This document shows positions 26,596 through 36,579 of a stretch of 64,000 nt of DNA, in pieces (the first letter of the stretch is position 1; each line of letters begins with the position of its first letter). Location: positions 310,001 through 374,000 of the forward strand of contig JABTUS010000001.1 in NCBI GenBank assembly GCA_015075305.1, read 5' to 3'. The notes beneath the pieces are model-generated. The model searched no databases. It was not told the origin of the DNA and saw only the letters and a program-made list of their open reading frames with translations. A program made the position numbers and the translations under genes. The stretch comes from Opitutaceae bacterium. Lineage in GTDB: Bacteria; Verrucomicrobiota; Verrucomicrobiia; Opitutales; Opitutaceae.

Positions 26596-27012
26596 TCATT
26601 GATTCACCTTGAGGCTCGGGGATGTCGTCGGAGTCAGATTGTTGACAATGCGGTGCAGGCCTTCCCTCAGCGTGGCTTCCCCAAAATTGATCAGCAATCC
26701 GACGGGTAGGTGCATCAGACGCAGGTAGGTTAGCAACTGCTTGCCGTGCACAGGCGCAAGCTTCTCCACGGATTTCAGTTCCACGATCACGCGGTCCTCC
26801 ACAAGCAGGTCAGCACGGAATCCTTCCTCAAAGACCATGCCATCATATTCAAACCGGATCGCCTTCTGCCGCTCGACCTGAAACCCGCGACGCTCCAGAT
26901 CACGCGCCAGCACAGCCTCGTATACCGATTCCAGAAGCCCCGGCCCAAGCCTCACGTGAATCTTCATCGCGGCATCCACAATGGCCCCAGTGACTTCATC
27001 CAGTTCTTTCAT
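26596..27012 (-). CDS. GxxExxY family protein
   Basis: A 138-residue protein of the GxxExxY family, named for the motif seen here as GPGLLESVYEAVL (about 23-35). It also shows FRADLLVEDRVIVELKSVEKL (about 80-100), with a PD-(D/E)XK-like D-x(n)-E-x-K arrangement, and HGKQLLTYLRLMHLPVGLLINFG. The cellular function is unknown; a nuclease-like fold is suggested for the family. It is not related to polysaccharide synthesis. It is bracketed by direct repeats of about 230 bp that lie 955 bp apart, which suggests it entered as a passenger. Confidence 0.9.
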   Translation of the reverse strand: MKELDEVTGAIVDAAMKIHVRLGPGLLESVYEAVLARDLERRGFQVERQKAIRFEYDGMVFEEGFRADLLVEDRVIVELKSVEKLAPVHGKQLLTYLRLMHLPVGLLINFGEATLREGLHRIVNNLTPTTSPSLKVNQ

Positions 27013-27657
27013 GATCGGAGAGTTTCACGCTGAGCGGAGAGGAGGTCGGCAAGCAGAGTTCAGAATTGGTTCACGCGGAGGCGCGGAGCACGCGGAGAGA
27101 TCGGAGGTCAGAAGTAGGAGGTCAAGGGTCCGTTGTCAGAGGCCAGGAATCAAATCTCAATCCACAGATTGCCGGCATCTGAAATCATATTTCTAAACTC
27201 CGCGCTCCCCGCGTCTCCGCGTGAAAATTTCCGTCGCCCTTGCGCCCCACGCATCCCCTGGTCACGACAAAGCGTGCCCCTCCATTTGAAAACAAATCCA
27301 TTCCTCGTCTTCTCCGCGCCCTCCGCGCCTCCGCGTGAAACCCTCCGTCTCCGTTTTGAATCATCCGCCCCCTGGTCACGACAAAGCGTGCCCCTACATT
27401 GTACAGACTTCTCCTCTCCGCGATCTCCGCGCCTCCGCGTGAAACCCTCCGTCTCCGTTTCGCATCGCCCGTCCCCTGGTCACGACGAAGCGTGCCCCTC
27501 CAATAGTCAAAATCTGACATCCAACCTCCAAATCCATTCCTCGTCTTCTCCGCGCCTCCGCGTGAAACCCTCCGTCTCCGTTTCGCGACGCCCGTCCCCT
27601 GGTCACGACAAAGCGTGCCCCTCCAATAGAGAAAGGCTCCCTGTCTCCGCGTTTCAA
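27013..27657. repeat. Mosaic intergenic repeat tract
   Basis: About 645 bp. The block at about 27071-27310 duplicates about 26115-26350. Reverse A arms at 27260, 27374, 27479 and 27601 alternate with reverse B modules and CCCTCCGTCTCCGTTT blocks. No gene. Confidence 0.87.
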
Positions 27658-28464
27658 TCAGCCGTGCCCCGGTATCCTACGGGTCGCTCCCAACGCCGCG
27701 CTCTCGGCCTCGCCCCGTCTCCGCAACCGCGCTTCCCACGCTCTCGCGAGCCTGCGGTATAGCACGCTGCGGCCCGGTCGCCAGGAGGCTGCCATCAGGT
27801 GGACACCGTACCTTCCGAATTGATGCCAGGTCTTCTCATCCCTCACATCCCCCGGAAAGAGCACCCGCATGCCAGCCGTGGTCGCCGGATGCTCGGCCAT
27901 CGTTCGCGTGAGCAGGCCGGGGCCCGTGCTGACGAGCACCGACAACTCGTCCCGCAGCAGCCGCGGCGCCCAGTCCAGCATCGGGGCCACCCAGTCCGGT
28001 TCGCGCTGGCCGCGCACACAATTCTCGATCACCTGCCCAAGAAACGCATTCCCCGGCGCCGCACCGAAGGCATAGTTCCCGATCTCCCAGTCAATGCCAT
28101 GGGCGCGCCTCAACCGCTGGTTCAACGTAATCTCCTCGAACGGAAACACGCAGGCATGCTCCAGCAAATCATCGAGCGACTCACTCAGGAAAACATCGAG
28201 ATCGAAATAGAATCCTCCCAGGTGGTACACCGCGAGGTAACGAAAGAAATCGAAGCGCTGGATCTTGTGTGGAAAACCCTCGAAGACCGCGCGGTACTGC
28301 GGAAAATGGTCAGAGACGAAACGATTGACATCCGCATCATCGAAGAACGTGCACGTCCAGTCCGGATGCAGCAGTTGCAGCAAACGCGCCGCAGCACGGT
28401 CCGCCGGTTTGAGATCGCGGCTGCGTGCGGTCTGGATGATGCGACGAGGAATGGAGGCGGACAT
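27658..28464 (-). CDS. GT32-type (OCH1-like) glycosyltransferase with DXD motif
   Basis: A 268-residue protein. IPRRIIQTARSRDLKP is the usual start (IPKxIHQ type) of capsular and OCH1-like enzymes. WTCTFFDDADVNRFV and the DXD motif in YHLGGFYFDLDVFLS are diagnostic for GT32. The long frame extends to 28743, but the ATG at 28464 overlaps the stop of the O-antigen ligase gene (TGATG) and gives the expected N-terminus. It is translationally coupled to the ligase gene. Likely adds a single hexose. Confidence 0.85.
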   Translation of the reverse strand: MSASIPRRIIQTARSRDLKPADRAAARLLQLLHPDWTCTFFDDADVNRFVSDHFPQYRAVFEGFPHKIQRFDFFRYLAVYHLGGFYFDLDVFLSESLDDLLEHACVFPFEEITLNQRLRRAHGIDWEIGNYAFGAAPGNAFLGQVIENCVRGQREPDWVAPMLDWAPRLLRDELSVLVSTGPGLLTRTMAEHPATTAGMRVLFPGDVRDEKTWHQFGRYGVHLMAASWRPGRSVLYRRLARAWEARLRRRGEAESAALGATRRIPGHG

Positions 28465-29858
28465 CAGGACGTGCGGTATCGGGGAGAGCGCATGCCCGAA
28501 GTCGCTGGCCGAATGCCCGCATGTCGGCCGGACGTCGGTCGCCGTGTCTCCGCAGGTCGGCTCACATTGTAGGCGCGTGCGTGTCCGATCCCGGCGAGCC
28601 AGAGCAGCAGGCCCATGGGGGTCATGCAGAGAAAATTCGATTCTGAAAAATTCATGATCAGCGCCATCATCAGGATGGCGAAACGAATCAGGCTGAAATT
28701 GTCGCCGCTGCGAAGAGATGCATTGATGCGGACGGCAGCCCATACCAGCACAAATGCGAGCAGGGATATGGCCACCCAGCCGCCCATAAGGTAGATCTCT
28801 ATGTACCCATTATGCGCAGACCCTGCCACCCAGTAGGGCAGCTGGTTCCGATAGAAGGGATCATCCCACAAGCTCATGAACCCGGTTCCGAAAATCGGAT
28901 TTGTGCCCACACTGAGCAACTCCCGCCAGACATCCGTGCGTCCAGTGAAGGACATGTCCCGCCCCATCGCTCCGACAAGTTCCTGCGAGATGCCAAACTC
29001 GGAATCGAGCACCCAGAATACTCCAGCTGCAAGCAATGCATAGATACCGAAAGCCCCAATGCGTTTGCGCAGGAAAGGAACTTTGCTCGAAAATACGATG
29101 AATGCACCCACCACCAAGCAAAGCATCGATGTCTGGCTATTGCACTGATAGAGGAGATAAATGCCAAGTGACAGCAGCCCGGGTGTAATCAGCCGATCCC
29201 GCCAGGAGCTGAACCGCTTGTCCCGGGCTTTCTCAATCCAATCCCAGAGCAGGAAAACTCCACAAATTGCCACCATGGCACCCAACGTATTCTTTTGGGT
29301 CGTCACGCCCGTAATTTCGAGGCCACCGGACCGGCTGTAGCGCCTCCCGAGACTCGGGAAGTAGCGGATGTAGATTACCGAAAGCGCAAAAAATTGAAAC
29401 GCGCAGCGCGTGAAAATGGCCCGAAGTGCCTGGCGCGGATCGGGTTCAGTGAGGATAAGCAGGATAATCAGGATGTTTCCGCACTCCTTGAACCAACGTT
29501 TGAACGAAACATACGACGAGTTGGCCCAGAGCACGCTGACGAGAAAAAATCCGTAGAGAAGGAAGAGCGGCCAGTTCCGCCTCAAGGTATCCCCCCAATC
29601 GAGTCGCCGTTTTATGAGCACGACGAACGCAATGGCCATGAGCGTGAAGTAGAAGATGGCATCGACGGAACTCCCCTCCATCGACGTGCCACCGTCACCA
29701 CCGATCGACAGCCAGGAGGTGAGCGGCTTGCTCATGATAATCCCAATCCAGATGGTCGGAATCCACAACCAGGGCGTGATGCCCGAACGCTTCCTGTTGT
29801 CCCGCCGGATGGCCCAGGAGGAGGGAATCGAATAGAGGAGCAGCGTGAGCAGGTTCAC
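28464..29858 (-). CDS. O-antigen ligase/polymerase family membrane protein
   Basis: A 464-residue polytopic protein with around ten hydrophobic segments (for example YGFFLVSVLWANSSYVSF, MVAICGVFLLWDW and FGIYALLAAGVFWVL). The stretch GVTTQKNTLGAMVAICGVFL resembles the conserved region of O-antigen ligase (Wzy_C) proteins from exopolysaccharide loci. VAGSAHNGYIEIYLMGGW carries the typical (S/A)HN.Y(L/I)E motif. It would polymerise repeat units or ligate the polymer to an acceptor. GTG start at 29858, overlapping the stop of the asparagine synthase gene (GTGA). Confidence 0.88.
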   Translation of the reverse strand: MNLLTLLLYSIPSSWAIRRDNRKRSGITPWLWIPTIWIGIIMSKPLTSWLSIGGDGGTSMEGSSVDAIFYFTLMAIAFVVLIKRRLDWGDTLRRNWPLFLLYGFFLVSVLWANSSYVSFKRWFKECGNILIILLILTEPDPRQALRAIFTRCAFQFFALSVIYIRYFPSLGRRYSRSGGLEITGVTTQKNTLGAMVAICGVFLLWDWIEKARDKRFSSWRDRLITPGLLSLGIYLLYQCNSQTSMLCLVVGAFIVFSSKVPFLRKRIGAFGIYALLAAGVFWVLDSEFGISQELVGAMGRDMSFTGRTDVWRELLSVGTNPIFGTGFMSLWDDPFYRNQLPYWVAGSAHNGYIEIYLMGGWVAISLLAFVLVWAAVRINASLRSGDNFSLIRFAILMMALIMNFSESNFLCMTPMGLLLWLAGIGHARAYNVSRPAETRRPTSGRHAGIRPATSGMRSPRYRTS

Positions 29859-31629
29859 GACTGGGAGAGGAGGCGGCTGGCCGTGATCTGGCTGGCGATC
29901 AGGCGGTGGATCGGCAGCGTGTGGTTGGCACGGCCGCTGGTGTGTTCGTCAACGACCGTGCGAAGGATGTCGGGCCGGAAGGGCGGCGGGAGCGACGGGA
30001 ATGCATTGGCCATGGAGCGGATCTGCTCCGCCAGCACACCACGATACCAGGTGCGAAAGTGATAGAACTTGTGCCGCCCGAGAAAAAGACGCTCGAGCTG
30101 CAGCGGGCGCAGCACGCGGTCGATCCTCGTGAGGGCCGGCGGCATGCCATAGTCATAGGCATACTCGGCCTTTGCCGTGAGTTCTCGATAGCGGCGCACG
30201 CCCTGGCCCACCCAGCCAAGGCGGTGCAATTGAAGCGAACGATCGGTCGGCACCCGCCGGAGGCGTTCGTCGCCCCGCGCAATCAGCTCGAGCAGAGGTT
30301 GCGGGCTTCCCTCGAGCGACGCCGGACACCGGTAGGCCAGAGCCGCGAGGTCATTGTCGAGAAAGGGCGAAATCGGTTGCAGCAGGCCGGCCTCGAGGGA
30401 GCGTCGCGAGTAGTGATGCCAGGGCACCTGCTTGAAGAGGATGAAGGTCATCCGCGAGCCCGCGCGCTCCTGCTCATAGGTTTTCGCCGCACGCTGAAGC
30501 TCCGAATGAAACTGCTCCTGAAAGAGATGTGAAAAGAGGCGCGTGGGGCGAAAGGCGACATTCGCCCGCAGCACCTCCGAGCCGTAATTGCCGGTGATGC
30601 GACGCGGTGAAATGCCGCGCGCCCGGGCATTGCAGAACACTTCGATCGAGCCCGACGCATCCATCGTGCCGTCGCTGAACAGCACCGATCGCTCAGCCAG
30701 CGCGGCGAACGAAGCAAAAAACAAAGCCCCACCCGGATGGTCTGGTGTTCCTGTCCCGTCGCTTGTGCGAGGCGTCGCGCGAGGGTCACGTCCGCACAAT
30801 CGCGCAGGGGTCCCCCGAACGTGTAGCAGGGAAGTGAACTGGGTGCCGCGTGAGCCCACGCGAGCACCATGCGACTGTCCAGGCCGCCGGTCAGCGACAT
30901 CGCGCTGCCATCCCCCGCCCTCAGGTAGCGCGGCAGAATTCTCGGAAAGAGATCGATCAACGCTTCCGTATAGGCGGCTGGCTCCAGCGGCGACTCGCTC
31001 TCCCACTCGGCGGGACTGAAATACTGCGCGCGCTCGATCCGCCCGTCGCGATGAAAGGTCCAGGCCGACGCCGGCGGGAGGAGTTCAATGCCCTGGAAGA
31101 GACTGCGATTCTGCAGCGTGCAGCCGACGGTGTACGTTTCCGCCAGTCCACGTTCGTCGATGCGCCGCGTCTCCGGAAGCACGGCGAGCAGCGCCTTGGC
31201 TTCGGAGGCGAAGTGCAGAACCCCGGATGCCCGGTGCCAGTAAATGCGACCCAGACCGAAGCGATCATTGAAAAGCACGACGCTTCCCTTGCGCCGGTCG
31301 AGAATCACGCCCGAGGCGTTGCCATTGAGCTCGCGCAGGGCAGCGATGCCTCGCTCGGCAAAGGCATTGGGAAGCGAGGCTAAGTTACCGGAAAAGTCCT
31401 CGCCGGAAACGAGGATCTCGATCTCGCCGCGGTTGTCGTATCGCAACACAGCGTTCTCCGGAAACGCGACATCCCACACCCACCCCAGTTGGGCATTGCA
31501 GCCCGGCTCGGCATGCGTGGCGTGCGAGTGAATGCTCGCGTCATGCACCAGACACGCCGTCATCCGCCGCACCCGGTCTACGGTGTCAGGCGGACTGCCA
31601 AGCTGAAGAATACCACAGATACCCGGCAT
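29855..31629 (-). pseudogene. Asparagine synthase-like protein, frameshifted at a T run
   Basis: The 5' frame (31629 down to about 30725) gives an N-terminal glutaminase-like domain (MPGICGILQLG, DRFGLGRIYWH) and the synthase P-loop SLTGGLDSRMVLAWA. The 3' frame continues FFASFAALAERSVLFSDG and the rest of the synthase domain to 29855. The frames meet at a run of six T (minus strand, about 30716-30721); seven would restore one frame. The cysteine is at position 5 rather than 2, so glutamine amidotransfer is doubtful. Such enzymes amidate uronic acids or other sugars in polysaccharide loci. The alternatives are a dead gene, slippage at the T run, or a sequence error. Confidence 0.8.
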
Positions 31630-32691
31630 GGGTTTTAGATAGAGACGTTAGAGTTCGTTTCATTCCCAAACTGGAGGGGCACGCTCCGTCGTGACCAGGG
31701 GACGAGGATCGCGAAGCGTGTGCGCGCAACGGATTTTTTCACGCGGAGGCGCGGAGCACGCGGAGACGCGGAGCACGCGGAGAAGAATTTTTTGTATTTT
31801 GGAGGGGCACGCCTTGTCGTGACCTGGGGATAAGCGACGCACAATGGAATCGGAATTTTTCACGCGGAGACGCGGAGCACGCGGAGAGGAATTTTTCTAG
31901 TTTGGAGGGGCACGCTTTGTCGTGACCAAGGGACGGGTGTCGCAATACAATGCCGGCAATTTCACGCGGAGGGCAAAGGGCAGCTGGGGATAAGATCGGG
32001 GATCAGACCGCCTTGGAGATGGAAGGTGTCACGCGGAGACGCGGAGAACGCGGAGAGGAGAACTCTGTACACGCTCTGGATGGGCACGCTTTGTCGTGAA
32101 TGCTTGCGACGCGTCGCGTCAAAACGCCGGTTGTCTCGCCATTCGATCCATCAAATTTTCACATCGCCAGCGCGCGAAAATACGATCCCTATCATCGATG
32201 GGTCACGAATTTCACGCCCCTACAGGAAAAATTTTCTGGTTTGGAGGGGCGCGCCCTTGTCGTGACCGCGTGAACGCACATCGCGTCAAAACGCCGGTTG
32301 TTCTGTATTCGACCCATCAAACGCTGACGCCATGCGGGCTGGATCCCGAGCCACGCATCGAACCCGGTCACGACAAAGCGTGCCCCTCAGTTGAAAACAG
32401 GCTCATCTCCTCCGCCCTCCGCGACCTCCGCGCCTCCGCGTGAAACTTCCGACGCTGCGTTCCATTTTCCAATTGATCCCTTGGTCACGACAAAGCGTGC
32501 CCTCCAGTTGAAAAGCCCCTCGATCCTCCCCTTCGCCGCGCCCTCCGCGTGAAATTCCTGCGCTGTTAACGCATCGGTGCGTCCCCTGGCACGACGCGTG
32601 CCCCCGGAGTTGAATGCTCCATCTGCCGAAGACTATCTTCCTCCGCGGCTTCGTGCCTTCGCGTGAAACCCCTCCGACTTCCGATCTTTGC
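31630..32691. repeat. Long mosaic intergenic repeat tract
   Basis: About 1.06 kb with no gene. Forward A arms at 31673, 31801, 31904, 32078 (degenerate) and 32243, with forward B modules between. The MITE-like unit at 32243-32388, then reverse arms at 32366, 32483 and about 32587 (degenerate). The order is strictly forward then reverse. Confidence 0.87.
32243..32388. repeat. MITE-like unit, copy 4 (diverged)
   Basis: Arms at 32243-32267 and 32366-32388. The core keeps CATCGCGTCAAAACGCCGG but has GCGGGCTGGATCCCGAGCC, resembling the other hairpin motif of the family, in its right half. Confidence 0.65.
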
Positions 32692-33582
32692 CTACCGTTC
32701 GCTGACCGGGTTCAAACCGACGACCGCAGTCAGCCTCCCGAAATGATCACAGAAACGGATCATGTACTTCATGAAGACATGCTGCCCACCCAGGAGCGTG
32801 AACGGCAGCACGAGGGTGTACAGCGGGACTGCTATGAGCGAGGTGGCGAGGTTGGCCGCGCGTCGCTCAGCCACCTTCAGGCTGTTCTTCCCGCGGAGCA
32901 TCGCCCGCCGGAGCATGTACCGGCGGGTCCACCGGTCCGGCGGGACGCTTTCATGAACGGGCGCCTCATTGCACCAGACAAAGGTGTGGCCGCGCGCATT
33001 CATGCGGACAAAGAAATCGACATCCTCACCCCCATTCGGAAACGCCGGGTCAAACGGCTGGGGATTGTCCAGGATCAGTTCCCTTCGAAACAACACATTG
33101 CCCGTGCGGCACTTCAAGCCCGGGATCACACTCCCCGTCGGAGGTTCCGGCCTTTCGCAGAAGCGGCCACGGATGATCCACGACGGCGGCGGTGAATCGA
33201 AGTGGGGGCGAACCGGGCCGAGCACACCCGCGGCACCATGGCGCTCAAGCGCCGCCAGGTGCTGCATGAGCCAGTCGGCATCCGGGAATTCATCATCATC
33301 CAGGATGGCGATGTAGTCGCCCGCGGCAGTCGCCACCGATGCGTTCCGCGTCAGGGCGATGTTCTTCACCGGCTGGCTGACGTAGTGAATGGCGACCGGG
33401 CTGCTCCGGGCGAGTTCGCTGACAACCGGATCGGCGGATCTCGCGGGATCATTGTCAGCCACCACGACGCCATGCGTGAATGACCCGTCCGTCTTCTGCG
33501 TTATCAGCGCCTGCAACAACCGCCGTAGCATGTCAGGCCGCCGGTAGGTGCAAAGGCAGACATCTATGTGTTTGGGAACCAC
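32692..33582 (-). CDS. GT2-family glycosyltransferase
   Basis: A 296-residue GT-A enzyme: IDVCLCTYRRPDMLRRLLQAL at the N-terminus, VVVADNDPARSADPVV, then DYIAILDDDEFPDADWL with the metal-binding DDDE, and GEDVDFFVRMNARGH, the typical G-ED acceptor or catalytic motif of GT2. The C-terminal FTLLGGQHVFMKYMI stretch is hydrophobic and could touch the membrane. The only start in range is a GTG at 33582, with no clear ribosome-binding site. Repeat tracts lie on both sides. Confidence 0.88.
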   Translation of the reverse strand: MVPKHIDVCLCTYRRPDMLRRLLQALITQKTDGSFTHGVVVADNDPARSADPVVSELARSSPVAIHYVSQPVKNIALTRNASVATAAGDYIAILDDDEFPDADWLMQHLAALERHGAAGVLGPVRPHFDSPPPSWIIRGRFCERPEPPTGSVIPGLKCRTGNVLFRRELILDNPQPFDPAFPNGGEDVDFFVRMNARGHTFVWCNEAPVHESVPPDRWTRRYMLRRAMLRGKNSLKVAERRAANLATSLIAVPLYTLVLPFTLLGGQHVFMKYMIRFCDHFGRLTAVVGLNPVSER

Positions 33583-34446
33583 GGGGGAGAGGTCGGAAGT
33601 CAGAGGGCAGCGGTCGGGCGTCGGAGGTCGGAAGGTTTCACGCGGAGGCGCGGAGAACGCGGAGGAGAGTTTTTCTCAAATTGGAGGGGCACGCTTTGTC
33701 GTGACCAAGGGACGGGTGTCGCAATACAACGCCGGCAATTTCACGCGGAGAGCAAAGGGCAGCTGGGGATAAGATCGGGGATCAGACGACGGAAGGTGTC
33801 ACGCGGAGAGGAGAACTCTGTACAATGGAGGGGCACGCTTTGTCGTGACCTGGTTGCGCACATCGCGTCAAAACGCCGGTTGTTTCGCCATTCGACCCGT
33901 CAAATCATGACGTCATTCCAAATTCCTATTTCAGACAATCATCGAACCGGTCACGACAAAGCGTGCCCCTCCAGTTGAAAATAGGCTCGTCTCCTCCGCG
34001 CCCTCCGCGCCTCCGCGTGAAACCTTTCCGTCTTCCGACCTCTGCATTCCATTTTCCAATTGATCCTCAAGAGGACTGCGGGCTGGAAGCCCCAGCAACG
34101 CTGCCCTCCTCTCCGCGTGCTCCGCGCCTCCGCGTGAAAAATTGTCCGGCGCTGTTGCGCGTCGTGCGAACCCTGGTCACGACAAAGCGTGCCCCTCCAA
34201 ACTACACAAAATTCCTCTCCGCGTTCTCCGCGTCTCCGCGTGATACTCTCTGTTTCCGTTTCGCATTACCCGTCCCCTGGGCACGACAAAGCGTGCCCCT
34301 CCAGTTGAATGAATCTCCCCTTCCTTCTTCCTCCGCGTCCCTCCGCGCCCTTGCGCCTTCGCGTTTAACCCTCCGTTACCCTTGCGCGGCGCGCGAACCC
34401 TGGTCACGACGGAGCGTGCCCCTCCAATTGGGAAAGGTCGGACTGA
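33583..34446. repeat. Mosaic intergenic repeat tract
   Basis: About 860 bp with no gene. Forward A arms at 33683 and 33827, the MITE-like unit 33827-33972, then reverse arms at 33949, 34175, 34279 and 34402 with reverse B modules, the GACTGCGGGCTGGAAGCCC motif (about 34074-34092) and a D module (34356-34375). Confidence 0.88.
33827..33972. repeat. MITE-like unit, copy 5
   Basis: Complete 24-bp arms at 33827-33850 and 33949-33972. The core has CATCGCGTCAAAACGCCGG, CATTCGACCCGTCAAATCA and CAATCATCGAACC. Total 146 bp. Confidence 0.82.
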
Positions 34447-35388
34447 TCAGCGGTCCGCCTTCCAGATTTTCCTGAACCGCGTCATCTGCTCCTGCCGGTG
34501 AAACGCCATCAACTCGGGCGTCACCACCCGCGGCACGCGTTTGAGCCAGGAATGGACGTAGCCCCAGTAAAACAGCAGACCGCCAAGCACCCGGGGTTTC
34601 TGGCGCATCTGCGAAAAGGCGCGGATCACGATCCACAGGGGGTGGCCGCCGACAAAATACGCCTTCCGTCCATAGTGATAGAACACCATGGCCGGGCTGT
34701 TGTTTCCCGTCCCCAGTTTCCGGTGATGCAGCGTGTATTTCTCGGTAAACGTGCGTGTCTGCCAGCCCTTCATGCGCGCTGTCGTCACCGCGATCCAGTC
34801 GATGGCGCCTCCTTTGATGGGCACGTACCCGCCGACGTCCGCAAAGCACTCCCGACGGAAAAGCTGGCACGCACCCGACACGTGTTCGAGCTGCGCATGT
34901 CTGTGCGCGTAGGTGTGTCGCCTGATCTCGGATTCGTCCTCAATGAAGGGCGTGCCCGCCACCCCGAGCCTCGCATTCTCCTCGAAGCGCGAGAGGAGGA
35001 ATTCGAGATAGCCGGAATCGAAGGTCAGGTCGGCATCCAGGTTGCCCACGACATCGTACGGCAGGTGCCTGACGCGCTCAAAGCCGGCATTGAAGGCATT
35101 GGCCTTCGCCGCGAACTGGCGATCCCGCCGCTCGGGCATGCGCAGAAGCTCGATCCACTCGTGCTCGCGCGCATACCGCTGGACGATGGCATCCGTGTTG
35201 TCAGTGGAGCCGTCGCTCACAATCACCCATCGCAGGGGACGATGCGTCTGCGCCACCACGGATTTGATGGTGCCCTCGATGAAATCCTGTTCATTCCGAG
35301 CCGGCGTGATCAGCACCAGACGAAGTGAAGGCACAGCATCAGCCGCAGCAGTGACAGCAGGCGCGGGCATGGTTTCAGTTGAATGCAT
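34447..35388 (-). CDS. GT2-family glycosyltransferase
   Basis: A 313-residue GT-A enzyme: LRLVLITPARNEQDFIEGTI, RWVIVSDGSTDNTDAIVQ, VGNLDADLTFDSGYLEFLL (DXD as DAD), GACQLFRRECFADVGGY and KGGAIDWIAVTTARMKGWQ. This set is typical of GT2 enzymes beginning with TPARNE. The C-terminal 80 residues contain an aromatic YWGYVHSWLKRVPR stretch that may associate with the membrane. ATG at 35388. The stop is separated from the D module by one reverse A arm. Confidence 0.9.
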   Translation of the reverse strand: MHSTETMPAPAVTAAADAVPSLRLVLITPARNEQDFIEGTIKSVVAQTHRPLRWVIVSDGSTDNTDAIVQRYAREHEWIELLRMPERRDRQFAAKANAFNAGFERVRHLPYDVVGNLDADLTFDSGYLEFLLSRFEENARLGVAGTPFIEDESEIRRHTYAHRHAQLEHVSGACQLFRRECFADVGGYVPIKGGAIDWIAVTTARMKGWQTRTFTEKYTLHHRKLGTGNNSPAMVFYHYGRKAYFVGGHPLWIVIRAFSQMRQKPRVLGGLLFYWGYVHSWLKRVPRVVTPELMAFHRQEQMTRFRKIWKADR

Positions 35389-36579
35389 TGAAATGGAGTT
35401 CGCAGAGCGAAGACAAGAGTCCGGATCTTCTCACGCGGAGGCGCGGAGCGCGGAGTTTTTGTAAACTGGAGGGGCACGCTTTGTCGTGACCTGGGGACGG
35501 GTGTCGCAATACAACGCCGGCAATTTCACGCAAAGATCAAAGGGCAGCTGGGGATAAGATCGGGAATCAGACGACGGAAGGTTTCACGCGGAGGCGCGGA
35601 GCACGCGGAGAAAGAAGCCCGCAAAATGGAGGGGCACGCTTTGTCGTGACCTGGGGACCGGTGTCGCAATACAACGCCAGCAATTTCACGCAAAGATCAG
35701 CGCAGCCGGGGATAAGATCAGGGAATCAGACGACGGAAGTTTCATCGCGAGACGCGGAGCACGCGGAGAGAGGTCGTTTAACTGGAGGGGCACGCTTTGT
35801 CGTGACACGACGACGGTGTCGCAACACAACGCCGGCAATTTCGCAAAGATCAAAGGGCAGTTGGGGATAAGATCAGAATCAGACGACGGAAGGTTTCACG
35901 CGGAGGCGCGGAGCACGCGGAGAGGAGAAGTCTGCAAAATGGAGGGGCACGCTTTGTCGTGACCTGGGGACGGGTGTGGCGTCAAAACGCCGGTTGGTTC
36001 GCCATCCGCACCATCAAACCACGCCGCCATTCTGAATTCCTATTTCAGACAATCATCGATCCGGGCACGACGAAGCGTGCCATCTCCAGTTGAAAACAAT
36101 TCCATTCCTCGTCTTCTCCGCGCTCTCCGCGCCTCCGCGTGAAAATGTCCGGTGCCGTTGCGCGATGCTCGTCCCCGTGTCACGACAAAGCGTGCCTCCA
36201 ATGAAATACAAACTCGTCTTCCGCGCCCCGCGTCTCCGCGTGAGACCCTTCCGACCCTCTGACCCTCAGTATTCCAACTTCCTATTGACCTAAAGACGAC
36301 TGCGGGCTGGAAGCCCGCAGCCACGCTGCTCTCCATCCTCCGCGTGAAAAATCCCGGCGCCGTTGCGCATCACCCGTCGCCAGGTCACGACAAAGCGTGC
36401 CCCTCCATTTGAAAATAATGCCATTCCTCGTCTTCTCCGCGTGCTCCGCGCCTCCGCGTGAAAATGTCCGGCGCCGTTGCGCGATGCCCGTCCCCAGGGC
36501 ACGACAAAGCGTGCCCCTCCAGTTGATTAAGATCTCCTCCCTCCGCGATCTCCGCGTCTTCGCGTTTAACCCTCCGACC
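35389..36579. repeat. Long mosaic intergenic repeat tract
   Basis: About 1.19 kb without a gene. Forward A arms at 35468, 35628, 35783 and 35941, spaced about 155-160 bp and separated by CAATACAACGCC(G/A)GCAATTT blocks and forward B modules. Then the MITE-like unit 35941-36086, then reverse arms at 36063, 36179, 36383 and 36497. A D module (36558-36578) touches the stop codon of the next gene. Confidence 0.88.
35941..36086. repeat. MITE-like unit, copy 6
   Basis: Arms at 35941-35964 and 36063-36086. The core is shared with copies 3 and 5. It lies exactly at the switch from forward to reverse units in this tract. Confidence 0.78.

Noticed and set aside
31740-31900. Possible CRISPR array (regular CGCGGAG units)
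   Set aside because: Repeats are short, contiguous and imperfect, without unique spacers of constant length and without cas genes.
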